Shown: positions 26,743-35,130 of the stretch, piece by piece
How the letters are laid out: every line of letters begins with the position of its first letter
How positions within the stretch are numbered: position 1 is the stretch's first letter
Assembly (NCBI GenBank): GCA_937911265.1
Contig: CALDRG010000051.1
Location: 1 to 44,064, forward strand
From: Thalassarchaeum sp002495735
GTDB taxonomy: Archaea > Thermoplasmatota > Poseidoniia > Poseidoniales > Thalassarchaeaceae
Direction of reading: 5' to 3'
Length of the DNA: 44,064 nucleotides
Notes under the pieces: model-generated
Seen by the model: the letters and a program-made list of their open reading frames with translations, nothing else
The model's database searches: none
What the model was told of the DNA's origin: nothing
Position numbers and translations under genes: made by a program

Positions 26743-28050
26743 TTATTCTAGGAGTAACTCAACTCGATTGGTAGGAAGGTGGACCTTCATTTCCTCTGTA
26801 AATTGGGCGGAAAGGGCCTCTCTACCGTCCTGATCAGCATGAAAAATAACAACGTGACGCGGTGCGCATGCGCGTGCAAAGGAAACAAGCTCTTTCTGCC
26901 CCCCGTGGTTTGAGAGGGAGAATTGCTCGACCTCGAGATCTATTGGAGTGGTGTTGCCGAATATCCGCAATTTCCCTTCATCCAAGAGCAGTCGCCCTCC
27001 GGAACCCTCTGCTTGGTACCCTGTTAGAAGAATGGCATTGGCCCTGTGATGTCTGAGTCTATTAGCATACCAAATCGCAGGGCCGCCATCGAGCATTCCA
27101 CTTGTGCTCACAATGACATTTGCATCCAGGGCCTTGCGTCGGTCGGATTTTCCTGAGACACGCCGGCACCAGCGCCAAGTCTTGGTCAGTTGTTTCGGCT
27201 CCCGTATTGATTCGGGGTGTTCCATCCAAATCTGTGTAACTCTTGTTCCCATCCCATGATAGTGTGCCTCCAAAGAAGGGGCTTCTCTACGTAGAATCCT
27301 GAGGATATCCTGGCCGCGGCCAGAAGCGAATGCCGGGATAAGGGCGGTCCCTCCTCGATCAACTACCTCGAGGACCTTCCTGACAAAACGTTGCTCCTCT
27401 TCTATACGAGGGGGGTGTATTCGATTACCATAAGTTCCCTCAAGAAATAATATGTCGCACTCAACCGGTAAAGCCCCCAGGGTGTTCGGACTAGCTCTGG
27501 TATCCATATCTCCTGACCAAAGCACACGTAACTCTGGCGTCTCAATTTCAATCATCACAGCACCAGGGATATGCCCAGCCCGATGAAATCTACATTTCCA
27601 TGCTCCAATCTCGAACCAATCACCTATCTGATGTGTTGTCCAAGCCTGCAGTGCTTCCTCTAAATCTCGTCTATCCCATGCTAAAGGATATCCTTCAATC
27701 TTCGAAACTTTGTATGTATCTCTCCACATAACTTCTGAGAGGGATGCAGTAAGAGGACTTGCATGTAATTTAGTACCAAGATGTCCTACTAACCAAGGTG
27801 CCATTCCAATATGATCGATGTGACTATGAGTAATAATTGCATGATCCACACTAGGACACTCTGCAGGATATTTTGGAGGACGTGTTGGGGCTAATCCATA
27901 ATCAATCAGAAGTCGCGTCCCAGTAGAGTCTTCTAAGATACAACCAACATTCCCAACTTCATCTCCTCCTCCAAGAAAGAAAGCTCTCAATCCATGCTTA
28001 ACTGGTTCATCAGGATAGGTGCTGGTACGCCCGGGAGTATAGAGAACCAT
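26743..28050 (-). CDS. Beta-CASP metallo-beta-lactamase RNase (CPSF/RNase-J-like)
   Basis: 435 residues without KH domains. Metal motifs: THSHIDHIGMAP (HxHxDH), the later SGDMD Asp, and the His of motif 4; the beta-CASP cap motifs EGTYGNR, FASGRGQD, STSGMLDGGPAIWYANRL and SNHGGQKELV are clear. Such archaeal enzymes are 5'-3' exoribonucleases or endonucleases in RNA processing and decay. The N-terminal half has AT-richer wording than the surrounding genes. It is divergent from the ferredoxin gene across a 252-base gap and lies upstream of the NCS2 gene. Confidence 0.9.
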   Translation of the reverse strand: MVLYTPGRTSTYPDEPVKHGLRAFFLGGGDEVGNVGCILEDSTGTRLLIDYGLAPTRPPKYPAECPSVDHAIITHSHIDHIGMAPWLVGHLGTKLHASPLTASLSEVMWRDTYKVSKIEGYPLAWDRRDLEEALQAWTTHQIGDWFEIGAWKCRFHRAGHIPGAVMIEIETPELRVLWSGDMDTRASPNTLGALPVECDILFLEGTYGNRIHPPRIEEEQRFVRKVLEVVDRGGTALIPAFASGRGQDILRILRREAPSLEAHYHGMGTRVTQIWMEHPESIREPKQLTKTWRWCRRVSGKSDRRKALDANVIVSTSGMLDGGPAIWYANRLRHHRANAILLTGYQAEGSGGRLLLDEGKLRIFGNTTPIDLEVEQFSLSNHGGQKELVSFARACAPRHVVIFHADQDGREALSAQFTEEMKVHLPTNRVELLLE

Positions 28051-28302
28051 AGGGGGCCGTGTCGCTCATCTTTCATCAGGCAACCCCTCCATCCCTCTCA
28101 TTTCCTGTCGAAAGGTATTGGCTTTGTTATCTAGTCGTGAGATCTCTAAGAATGCTTAATTCACTTCTGCTACGTGCTACGATTGGCTATCGAAATATGA
28201 TTAGATCTTTATATTCGAATCGAATCATCTTCCAAAATATGTGTTTCAATGGAAATGAAGGGGTGGGGGCACTCTTAGGAACTGGTTTCACCTCGACATA
28301 GT
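28051..28302. other. AT-rich divergent intergenic region
   Basis: The longest gap in the window, 252 bases, between the beta-CASP gene and the ferredoxin gene. AT content rises sharply from about 28140 to 28260. TATA-like TTTATATT lies at 28208-28215 and AAAATATG near 28234; overlapping TCGAAT/GAATCGAAT motifs follow the first. The distance to the ferredoxin GTG (65-90 bases) implies a leader transcript. No tRNA or small coding frame is convincing. Confidence 0.45.
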
Positions 28303-28518
28303 GTGTCCCGATTAGTTGGCGCCATCTTCGAAGTTGACGAGGATCGGTGCTTTGGTTGCGCAGCTTGTATAGCTCTGTGTCCTGTTGATGCGCTTCGTCT
28401 TGAAGGAGTGATGGTGTATGTGGACGAACCGGTTTGCACTCATTGTAAACTCTGTATTCCCGCATGCCCTGTCTTTGCATTGGATATTGTTAGAAATTCT
28501 ATTGGGGTGATTAGATAG
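28303..28518 (+). CDS. 2[4Fe-4S] ferredoxin
   Basis: 71 residues starting at GTG. Two complete cluster motifs CFGCAACIALCP and CTHCKLCIPACP, each with three spaced cysteines plus the distal CP cysteine, bind two [4Fe-4S] clusters. The short size matches bacterial-type ferredoxins. Its stop overlaps the start of the following gene by one base, so the two are translationally coupled. In archaea such small ferredoxins often feed electrons to flavoproteins such as geranylgeranyl reductases; this gene pair may be such a unit. Confidence 0.92.
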   Translation: MSRLVGAIFEVDEDRCFGCAACIALCPVDALRLEGVMVYVDEPVCTHCKLCIPACPVFALDIVRNSIGVIR

Positions 28519-28931
28519 TGGATGTAGCAATTCTCGGATCACCTAAAACGGCCTTAGAATATGCTCATTCTATTTTTGATAAAACCCCCTCTGCTCAAGT
28601 GATCATCTATACTGAAGAAGCCGAGATAGGATTTCCAGAGATGCCATTCTCAGAGGAAATAATATTGAGCGAGGAATTAGCAACTATTCCTGAAAACTGG
28701 TATAGTACGATTCCAAATGGGATTGATCAAGACATCCCTTCCAAAACCGCCCACTCATGGTTGACAAAAGCACTTGCGATTCGACTGGCTTCTAGGGGCG
28801 CCCAATTCCTTCTACGTACCACCATTCTAGAGATCGATGAGAAGCGCCAAGAAATCTCATTCCGAGGCGGGGGATTGGTGAGTTCTGGTGTAAGTAGTTA
28901 TGATATATTGTCTGATTTTCGGTCAAAGTGA
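28518..28931 (+). CDS. Short flavoprotein-like protein, possibly truncated
   Basis: 137 residues starting at GTG. The N-terminus VDVAILGSPKTALEYAHSIF looks like a dinucleotide-binding beta-alpha-beta unit without the Gly-x-Gly-x-x-Gly pattern, and YTEEAEIGFPEMPFSEE resembles the second-strand acid and the IG(F/V)P signature of geranylgeranyl-reductase-type FAD proteins. The middle WLTKALAIRLASRGAQFLL also fits that family. It stops far short of the about 400 residues of a full enzyme. I see no frameshifted continuation because the next gene starts seven bases on with its own ribosome site. It may be a small ferredoxin partner domain or a decayed remnant. Family assignment is weak. Confidence 0.5.
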   Translation: MDVAILGSPKTALEYAHSIFDKTPSAQVIIYTEEAEIGFPEMPFSEEIILSEELATIPENWYSTIPNGIDQDIPSKTAHSWLTKALAIRLASRGAQFLLRTTILEIDEKRQEISFRGGGLVSSGVSSYDILSDFRSK

Positions 28932-28937
28932 GGAGTC

Positions 28938-29960
28938 ATGCCAAATCACCCATTTCAAGAGGTTGAAGGAGAAATTCACAACCTCACCATCGAGTCGGCA
29001 GCTCTAGAGGGAAATTTGTGCGGGGACCCCTCGACTAGGGTGGTGCAGCTTTACCTACCGAAGGGCTGGCAGGATATGTCCGATCTCCCTCTCTTAGTGG
29101 ACCTAGTCGGATTCACAGGAAGCGGCAAGGCGCATACTAATTGGAAACCGTTTCAAGAGAGTGTTCCACAACGCCACGAGCGCCTTGTCAGAGAGGGGGA
29201 AATGGGGTGTTGCGCCATTGCATTCCCTGATTGCTTCACCAGTCTCGGCGGCAACCAATATATCGATTCCATTGCCACCGGGAACTGGGCAACCTTCCTC
29301 ATAAAGGAAATGATTACCACAATAGAGGGAGCATATCCCGTAGGCGGCTCACCGGCTAGAAGGGGTTGTTTCGGTAAGTCTTCGGGTGGCTACGGTGCAA
29401 TCGTCCATGGAATGCTCTTCCCTGAGACCTGGGGAGCGTTCGCTTGCCATTCTGGAGATATGGGATGGGATCGTCTTTTCGCCGGAGATTTTCCTAAGGC
29501 GGTGACCGCTGTGGAAAAGAGAGGAGGGTTTGCTGGATTCCTCGAACACATTGATAGTGGATTGAAGGTCAAGGGTGAAGATTTCCATACACTGATGATA
29601 CTCGCTATGGGCGCTTCATATGATCCAAATCCCAGTGCCGTGAAGGGAGTATCACTTCCTGTGGACATGCGCACCTGTATCCTCGATGAAGCGGCATGGG
29701 AAAGATGGCTTTCTCATGACCCCGTCGTCATGGTAGAGCGTAGAGATGTACAGGAGAATCTACAATCTCTGAAAGGCATCTACCTAGACTGTGGAAGTAA
29801 AGACCAGTACAATATCCATTTTGGGACTAGGCAGATGGCTGATCGGTTGACTGAGTTGGGCATCAAACATGTGCACGAAGAGTTTGACGACACACATTCC
29901 AGTATTGACTATCGTATGGACCACTCACTACCATTCCTCTACAACACCCTGATGAAATGA
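28938..29960 (+). CDS. Alpha/beta hydrolase, esterase-D-like
   Basis: 340 residues, no signal peptide. Esterase-family features: LVDLVGFTGSGKAH near 55-65, a nucleophile elbow GKSSGGYGAIVHG with Ser near 150, CHSGDMGWD after it, an acidic residue in LDCGSKDQYN, and the active His likely in DDTHSSIDYR. The substrate is unknown; relatives hydrolyse S-formylglutathione, enterobactin-type esters or carbohydrate esters. GAGGAG precedes the ATG closely. A T-run follows the stop at 29965-29969 and may be its terminator. Confidence 0.82.
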   Translation: MPNHPFQEVEGEIHNLTIESAALEGNLCGDPSTRVVQLYLPKGWQDMSDLPLLVDLVGFTGSGKAHTNWKPFQESVPQRHERLVREGEMGCCAIAFPDCFTSLGGNQYIDSIATGNWATFLIKEMITTIEGAYPVGGSPARRGCFGKSSGGYGAIVHGMLFPETWGAFACHSGDMGWDRLFAGDFPKAVTAVEKRGGFAGFLEHIDSGLKVKGEDFHTLMILAMGASYDPNPSAVKGVSLPVDMRTCILDEAAWERWLSHDPVVMVERRDVQENLQSLKGIYLDCGSKDQYNIHFGTRQMADRLTELGIKHVHEEFDDTHSSIDYRMDHSLPFLYNTLMK

Positions 29961-29964
29961 ATGA

Positions 29965-29969
29965 TTTTT
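29965..29969 (+). terminator. T-run after the esterase gene
   Basis: TTTTT starts five bases after the stop codon. Archaeal termination needs only a short T-run, so this could end the ferredoxin-flavoprotein-esterase transcript. Confidence 0.35.
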
Positions 29970-30012
29970 ACTCAACATCGTGATGGTATAGGCCCCAGAG
30001 CTCGGGTTTGTG

Positions 30013-30036
30013 CACACCGGTCTGAAAAAAGGTGTG
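30013..30036. repeat. Inverted repeat between esterase and GGGP synthase
   Basis: CACACC (30013-30018) and GGTGTG (30031-30036) form a perfect six-base stem with a 12-base loop containing A6. It lies about 35 bases before the GGGP synthase start; it may be an operator or transcription end signal for the other strand. Confidence 0.35.
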
Positions 30037-30070
30037 AAAGCCTTAGATGTGAAATTCCAGACGGGGCTTT

Positions 30071-30886
30071 GTGAGCGATAAGCCTGATTGGCTCCTAGAG
30101 TATGTCTGCCGGCCTGGAACAGGGACCCGCCACGCCATCCTCATTGACCCTGCAGATCAGAGTTCAGAAGTCGCTGCAAAGAGATGTGTTGCCGCTGTAG
30201 CAGCTGGTAGTCGGATGGTATTGGTGGGAGGCTCTTCCGACACAGATATGGATAATGTGCATAATACAATCATCGCTATACGCGAAGCCCTGGAACTAGT
30301 CACTTGGGCCTCCAGTCAGGATTCAGCCTCTGAGGAAGCGGAGTGGACAGTACCAATCATACTCTTTCCACAAGGTGCTGCGGCTCTCTCTCCCGCCGCC
30401 GATGGAATCACATTCATGATGCTCATGAACAGCACCTCACCCCGATTCCTAATTGAGGAACAGGTCGCCGGAGCCCCCTTCATCCGTGAGGCGGGTGTGA
30501 CCCCTTTGCCAATGGGATATCTAATCTGTGCGCCAGGAGGGAAGGCAGGTCAGGTGGGTCAAGCTGATCTCATTCAGCCTGATGACGAAGATCGCGTTAA
30601 ATCCTATGCGATGGCAGCCGAATCATATGGTTTCAGTATGTTCTACCTTGAGGCAGGGAGTGGGGCCGATTCTCCTGTTGGTCAGAATCTGATTCGAAGT
30701 GCTAGGGAGGCGTGCAAACTCACTCTTGTGGTTGGTGGCGGTATCCGTGACGGAGTTGCTGCCCGGAAAGCAGCGGACGCTGGTGCTGACTGGATTATCA
30801 CAGGAAATCTCGCCGAGGAGTTCGACGATGCCGACGAACTCCAACGAGTATTGTCCTTATTTATCACAGAGATGAACGGCGCCTGA
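30071..30886 (+). CDS. Geranylgeranylglyceryl phosphate synthase
   Basis: 271 residues from GTG. It joins sn-glycerol-1-phosphate to geranylgeranyl diphosphate, the first committed step of archaeal ether lipids. TIM-barrel motifs: HAILIDPADQ, VLVGGSSDT, MLMNSTSPRFLI, YLEAGSGA, VVGGGIRDGVAARKAADAGADWIITGN. This marks the genome as archaeal. The related reductase-like gene is at 10.9 kb. The gene ends inside the coiled-coil gene on the other strand, overlapping by 23 bases. Confidence 0.95.
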   Translation: MSDKPDWLLEYVCRPGTGTRHAILIDPADQSSEVAAKRCVAAVAAGSRMVLVGGSSDTDMDNVHNTIIAIREALELVTWASSQDSASEEAEWTVPIILFPQGAAALSPAADGITFMMLMNSTSPRFLIEEQVAGAPFIREAGVTPLPMGYLICAPGGKAGQVGQADLIQPDDEDRVKSYAMAAESYGFSMFYLEAGSGADSPVGQNLIRSAREACKLTLVVGGGIRDGVAARKAADAGADWIITGNLAEEFDDADELQRVLSLFITEMNGA

Positions 30887-31343
30887 GATCTTCCACTTCA
30901 CTAACCAAACGCTCGAGCTGCGCCTCCATATCGAGTATCAACATCACATGTTCCTCCTCTGAGTGCAGTAGGCGGGCATTTTCATCCTGCAGTTCCACGA
31001 AGCGACCCTGCTCACCCCCTTCTTCGATATCAGTCCGGCGGACCCGCTCATTCTCTAGCAACGTCTCCATCTGAGCAATTCTTGAATCCGCTACTCGCAA
31101 AGCCTCTTCCAATTCAGCCACCTTAGCCCTGTTAGAGCTCCCACTATCTCGTGCATCCAACTCCATCTCCATAGCGCGACCACGTTGTCGTGCAGTGGCC
31201 AACTCTCCTTCAACTCTGAGCACTTCCTCCCATACTGAAATCACCTCTTCGGCAAGACGCCGGGGTGACATATCCGAGAGGCGTGCGGCTAAATCCGGTC
31301 CCTCCTCTTCCCCGAGTCCCTGTGGTGGGTTCCCATCACTCAT
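30864..31343 (-). CDS. Coiled-coil protein of unknown function
   Basis: 159 residues from ATG 31343 (a TTG four codons upstream is also open). After a short acidic head (GEEEGPDLAARLSDMSPRRL), heptad-like coiled coil runs from about 35 to the C-terminus: AEEVISVWEEVLRVEGELAT, ELEEALRVADSRIAQMETLL and LDMEAQLERLVSEVEDL. No other domain is seen. The gene is divergent from the ribosomal protein L18Ae gene and overlaps the 3' end of the GGGP synthase gene. It could be a cytoskeletal or chromosome-associated protein. Confidence 0.7.
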   Translation of the reverse strand: MSDGNPPQGLGEEEGPDLAARLSDMSPRRLAEEVISVWEEVLRVEGELATARQRGRAMEMELDARDSGSSNRAKVAELEEALRVADSRIAQMETLLENERVRRTDIEEGGEQGRFVELQDENARLLHSEEEHVMLILDMEAQLERLVSEVEDLRRRSSL

Positions 31344-31447
31344 TTCACTCGACAACTAATCTCGCAGACCTGCTATTGAACCTTGAGGGGCTGGGGGGTA
31401 ATCAACACCAGTATCGCCGCGTTGTGCAACTCACCGGTCTCGTGGCG

Positions 31448-31454
31448 TTTATAT
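31448..31454 (+). promoter_or_regulatory. TATA box of the L18Ae gene
   Basis: TTTATAT lies 24 bases before the ATG of the ribosomal gene, with no ribosome site between. This is the archaeal leaderless layout and one of the clearest promoters in the window. Confidence 0.65.
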
Positions 31455-31477
31455 CACGACCTCAGGTGGCCAGCGCG

Positions 31478-31723
31478 ATGAAGGCGTATCGGGCAATAGG
31501 CAGTTTTCGAGCCCGCAAGAGCCAGCAAGGCTTCAGTCATGATCTAGTCGCCCTCGATGAGGATGATGCTAGACACCGTATATACTCCAATTTCGGTAGT
31601 CGCCATGGTGTGCCCCGACGCTTCGTTTTGATAGACAGCCTCGAAGAGATACCCCCATCCGATTCTATCGCTCCAGTCGTGGTTGCCCACTTTCGTGACA
31701 CCACCATTTCCGAAGAGGAATGA
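31478..31723 (+). CDS. rpl18a: Ribosomal protein L18Ae/LX
   Basis: 81 residues. Reads MKAYRAIGSFRARKSQQGFS, then DEDDARHRIYSNFGSRHGVP and IDSLEEIPPSD, matching archaeal L18Ae (L20A, LX) of the large subunit, absent from bacteria. The frame is open upstream but the ATG at 31478 gives the true conserved start. Its stop overlaps the start of the next gene by four bases (ATGA), so the ribosomal promoter must also drive the sulfotransferase. In many archaea this gene is directly followed by prefoldin alpha and ftsY; here those lie 4.3 kb further on. Confidence 0.9.
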   Translation: MKAYRAIGSFRARKSQQGFSHDLVALDEDDARHRIYSNFGSRHGVPRRFVLIDSLEEIPPSDSIAPVVVAHFRDTTISEEE

Positions 31724-32715
31724 AACCCCATCCCAAGCGCGGCGTTCAAAGCCACCCTCGACATCGTCCCTATGGAGGTCGGAGAGTGCACAGGTTCCAC
31801 CCTTCTCCAAACCTACTGTTGATTGGCGGCCCGAAAACTGGCACCACTTCATTGATGCACTGGTTGGCCTCACATGAGGAAATCCACCATCCCTGGAAGA
31901 ATGAAAGCCACTTTCTGATGGCCGGCCCGGCAGAGTTCCCCACATCACCTATTCATCCCAAGGGGACAGCCATCCTAGCTCCTAGGGCTGATCTCGATGG
32001 AGCCGAGGAACATCAATGGGTAATGGATAAATCCACTTTCCACCTCTATTCCCCACGCGCACTCGAGGCGGTTTCCGAGCATTTACCAGACGCTCGGGTC
32101 ATTATCACCCTACGTCATCCAGTGGACTTGATGCTTAGTATGCATCAAGAACATCGCAAGAGGTTGATTGAGTATGACACCGACCAGGCCACCATGATCG
32201 AGTTATCCCGAAATCAATCATTCCTTCCTGATGAGGATATACCTGAGACCTACAGTTTCCTACAATTCCCACGCCTGAAAGCACCTACTCTGCGTTGGAT
32301 TGAAGAGTTGGGTGAGCGAGTTAGGGTGGTCCCACTATCTTCGATTGCCACTGACCCACTGGCTACCACTAACACAATCCTCTCATGGTTGGGTGCCAAT
32401 GAGATGCCACCAGGCACCAAACTTCCTCGTTACAATGAGAGAGGTCAGATGAACCCAGCAGGTTGGGCAAAGATGCTTCGTACCCCTCCTACATTCCTCT
32501 CAGGTATGGCCAAAATTCTTCTTCCAACCAAAAGGTTACGCCGAGCTGTGCTTGACCCTATTCGCTCACCCGGATTCAAACCAGTCTCTGTGGATTCGTC
32601 TGTTTTGGACGACAAAACCAGTCACGAACTCGAGAGAGCGTTCGCAGAGGAGATTGAGTTCCAAGACAACCTCGCTTCGTACATCGACCCATCCCTGATT
32701 GTGGGACAAGGGTAG
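31720..32715 (+). CDS. PAPS-dependent sulfotransferase 1
   Basis: 331 residues. Sulfotransferase fold: 5'-phosphosulfate loop LLLIGGPKTGTTSL at about 33-45 and the 3'-phosphate motif VIITLRHPVDLMLSMHQE near 125. It moves sulfate from PAPS to an alcohol or amine of an acceptor that cannot be read. The first about 30 residues are basic and disordered-looking. It is translationally coupled to the ribosomal gene before it and precedes a small membrane protein by 63 bases. The other genes of this block make PAPS and degrade PAP. Confidence 0.9.
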   Translation: MKPHPKRGVQSHPRHRPYGGRRVHRFHPSPNLLLIGGPKTGTTSLMHWLASHEEIHHPWKNESHFLMAGPAEFPTSPIHPKGTAILAPRADLDGAEEHQWVMDKSTFHLYSPRALEAVSEHLPDARVIITLRHPVDLMLSMHQEHRKRLIEYDTDQATMIELSRNQSFLPDEDIPETYSFLQFPRLKAPTLRWIEELGERVRVVPLSSIATDPLATTNTILSWLGANEMPPGTKLPRYNERGQMNPAGWAKMLRTPPTFLSGMAKILLPTKRLRRAVLDPIRSPGFKPVSVDSSVLDDKTSHELERAFAEEIEFQDNLASYIDPSLIVGQG

Positions 32716-32778
32716 AACCCCATCCAATCAGACCCAGACGCGCAACGGTGAAAGGAGAGCCATAGGAGGGAAGGTGCG

Positions 32779-33330
32779 ATGAAGAAGTGGTTCATGCGCC
32801 AGTACTGGCGAATCCAACAGAGCCAGACACTCATCTCAATGGGATTCTGGACTACCACTCTGACACTGTTGATTTGGCCCTATGTGCGTTGGCGCCCGTT
32901 CTTCTCTGGCACTTTCCTAGGCATACCCACTACATATTGGGGTCTTTTCGCCATTGGCGCATCGGTTCTTCTCACTGTTCTCCTAATCGGTCGCTTCTAT
33001 GATGCCACGTTAGGCCTCTGGCGAGAACACCTCACTGTGGTTCAGGAACGCAATCCCTTCACTACCTACAAATTGAATCCCCCCTTCGGAATCCTTCTCG
33101 CTCAGACGAATGCTATACTCCGTCGCATGGAACCAGAAGATGAGAAGATACAGAGGCATTGCGACTTTGTGGATCGCTGGTTGGAATGGAATTCCAGAGA
33201 AGAGATATGGGCTCGTACAATGTCCTCTTGGAAAAACATCGTCGGTGATGAGGACCCATTTTTGTTCTATCTCGATGAGGAGTCCCGAAGCAGATTAGAG
33301 TCCGATGCGGACGAATTGCAGGATTACTGA
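32779..33330 (+). CDS. Small membrane protein in the PAPS block
   Basis: 183 residues, not recognised. Two membrane helices follow a basic N-terminus (MKKWFMRQYWRIQQ): about 18-36 (LISMGFWTTTLTLLIW) and 48-70 (GIPTTYWGLFAIGASVLL). The remaining 100 residues are soluble and charged (WREHLTVVQERNPFTTYKLN). The ATG has GGAGGGAAGGTG upstream, a strong ribosome site. Its place between a sulfotransferase and the PAP phosphatase suggests a membrane partner of the sulfation path, perhaps for the acceptor; this is inference. Confidence 0.72.
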   Translation: MKKWFMRQYWRIQQSQTLISMGFWTTTLTLLIWPYVRWRPFFSGTFLGIPTTYWGLFAIGASVLLTVLLIGRFYDATLGLWREHLTVVQERNPFTTYKLNPPFGILLAQTNAILRRMEPEDEKIQRHCDFVDRWLEWNSREEIWARTMSSWKNIVGDEDPFLFYLDEESRSRLESDADELQDY

Positions 33331-33343
33331 ACCCGGTGTTCGT

Positions 33344-34144
33344 ATGATCGACCACGAGGCAGTAGTCACCATCGCACTGCGAGCAGGCGAGGCGATAATG
33401 GAAGTCTACAATAAATCCTCACCAGTGAAAGTCACGAAGAAAGATGACGACTCACCACTTACCGAAGCCGATATCGCCGCTCACGAAGTAATTGTGAAGG
33501 GGTTGAGTAGGATAGAACCGGGCACCCCCATCGTCTCAGAGGAGGGCCGCCTCGGAGACCCCACCACCTCCGAAACCTGTTGGTTAGTCGATCCCCTTGA
33601 CGGAACCAAGGAATTTGTCAAGAGGAATGGCATGTTCACTGTCAACATCGCTCTGATGGCGAGGCGCAAAGAGCGATGGATACCAGTATTCGGTGTTGTC
33701 CACGCTCCTGTCTCGAAGGTGACATGGCTAGGCGGGCTTGGCCATCCAGCTGAGAGGAGAGGTCCCAGTGCGTCAGGAGGAATGCTGGTCCGTTCGAGTT
33801 TGGCGCCCGAACCTGTGCGTCTGGTGGCCAGTGGTTCCCATAGAGGTGAGATGGATGAGAAGTTCGCAGCTTCCCTTGGAAAATACGATCTGATCCGTAT
33901 GGGTTCATCTCTCAAAGCGTGTGCGGTCGCCGAGGGAAGCGCAGACCTCTATCCCCGTTTTGGGCCCACTTCATGTTGGGACATCGCTGCGGCTCATGCA
34001 GTCGTTTCATCCGCAGGGGGCCTAGTTATCGATCCTAAGGGCAAAACCCTCGATTACGATCTTATCGATAACATCCTGAACCCACACTTCATGGTAGCAG
34101 CAGATGAGCGCTGGATTGAGCACTGGGTGAAGTGTAACTACTGA
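33344..34144 (+). CDS. cysQ: CysQ-type 3'(2'),5'-bisphosphate nucleotidase
   Basis: 266 residues from ATG 33344. Inositol-monophosphatase fold with the metal motifs EADIAAHEVI, SEEGRLGD, LVDPLDGTKEF and CWDIAAAHAVVSSAGG. It dephosphorylates PAP, the inhibitory by-product of sulfotransferases, to AMP. It starts 14 bases after the membrane protein stop. Its 3' end overlaps that of the opposite-strand sulfotransferase by seven bases. Inositol monophosphatase itself is the alternative, but the size, T-K-E-F after DPLDG and the neighbours point to CysQ. Confidence 0.88.
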   Translation: MIDHEAVVTIALRAGEAIMEVYNKSSPVKVTKKDDDSPLTEADIAAHEVIVKGLSRIEPGTPIVSEEGRLGDPTTSETCWLVDPLDGTKEFVKRNGMFTVNIALMARRKERWIPVFGVVHAPVSKVTWLGGLGHPAERRGPSASGGMLVRSSLAPEPVRLVASGSHRGEMDEKFAASLGKYDLIRMGSSLKACAVAEGSADLYPRFGPTSCWDIAAAHAVVSSAGGLVIDPKGKTLDYDLIDNILNPHFMVAADERWIEHWVKCNY

Positions 34145-35034
34145 GCACTATCCAACCATTGTTTGACAGGGAAACTAGTAATCCTCTCCAACTTTTCAAT
34201 ATCACCAGTCACTTCATCGTTCATCTCAACGCATTGCTCGGGCGTCGGAACAGCTCGAGTAGGACGAGCCTTACTGATGATTGGCAATTTATACACATTG
34301 ACCCCTTTTCCTTGGAGTGATGATACTAATGGTTGCTTGAGGAAACCCGGAATCAGAGCGGCGGCAAACCTGAATCCCCGACCGAACAGTGTGAGCGGCC
34401 TCCTATCCATGGCAGTGTTGGCATTATGCACCTCAGTCATATCAAAGTCGTAAGCATCCATTCCAAGGTGCTCCAAGATTTCAGCCAGAACAGCCCGCGA
34501 CTCATTTCTCATCCTACCCGAGTCAATTAGAAGGAAACGGTCATGAGAAAAATTCCCCAACCACCTTTCCATACAAGACCCATACAGCGTATCACAACTC
34601 AAACGCTCATCACGCCACGCAGAGGCAAAATCGGACCAGTCAGCACCATTTTGGTTATCCTCTTCTGTATCTAGTACCATACCCCAATGACTGATCGTGC
34701 GTCTCCGCGGCTCCCTCAAGCAAACTACAAACCGAGCTTTCGGCCAGTGCTTGACGATTCTACTAGGAGCAACTGGACAAGCGAATGCGTGTACCGAACA
34801 ATCCATCTTCAGTCCCTCCCCCCTGAAACAGCCTGCATACCTCTCCCAATCTGGCTCACCGATATTTCTACCGAAGGTACCTCTGTGTGTCGCAACCTCA
34901 TTCGGCTCCTTCGGATTCGAAATACAGATTCCGGGGTGCTGCTCCAGCACGTTGGCCAGCCAAGTAGTCCCTGATTTCGGAGCCCCTAACAGGAAAGCCC
35001 CTACATCGGGCACTAAATTCTCCATCATCGACAC
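34138..35034 (-). CDS. PAPS-dependent sulfotransferase 2
   Basis: 298 residues on the minus strand. PAPS loop AFLLGAPKSGTTWLANVL near 13-30 and the 3'-phosphate region ARFVVCLREPRRRTISHWGM. It is distinct from sulfotransferase 1 and closer to the glycan-type, heparan-like sulfotransferase group in its loop wording, though the acceptor is unknown. It is divergent from the APS kinase gene with 96 bases between starts, so one control region can drive both. It is the only minus-strand gene within the block. Confidence 0.9.
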   Translation of the reverse strand: MSMMENLVPDVGAFLLGAPKSGTTWLANVLEQHPGICISNPKEPNEVATHRGTFGRNIGEPDWERYAGCFRGEGLKMDCSVHAFACPVAPSRIVKHWPKARFVVCLREPRRRTISHWGMVLDTEEDNQNGADWSDFASAWRDERLSCDTLYGSCMERWLGNFSHDRFLLIDSGRMRNESRAVLAEILEHLGMDAYDFDMTEVHNANTAMDRRPLTLFGRGFRFAAALIPGFLKQPLVSSLQGKGVNVYKLPIISKARPTRAVPTPEQCVEMNDEVTGDIEKLERITSFPVKQWLDSAQ

Positions 35035-35130
35035 AACTACTCCTGCCCCCCTTACGATATAGGTTGTACCCGCTCCCGGCGGTGTGATATAGGGAACTAC
35101 TGTGGCACGGCCGTATTTCAGGTGGCTTTG

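Noticed and set aside
28051..28302. tRNA or small RNA in the largest gap
   Set aside because: I could not fold a tRNA cloverleaf on either strand and saw no conserved small RNA signature.
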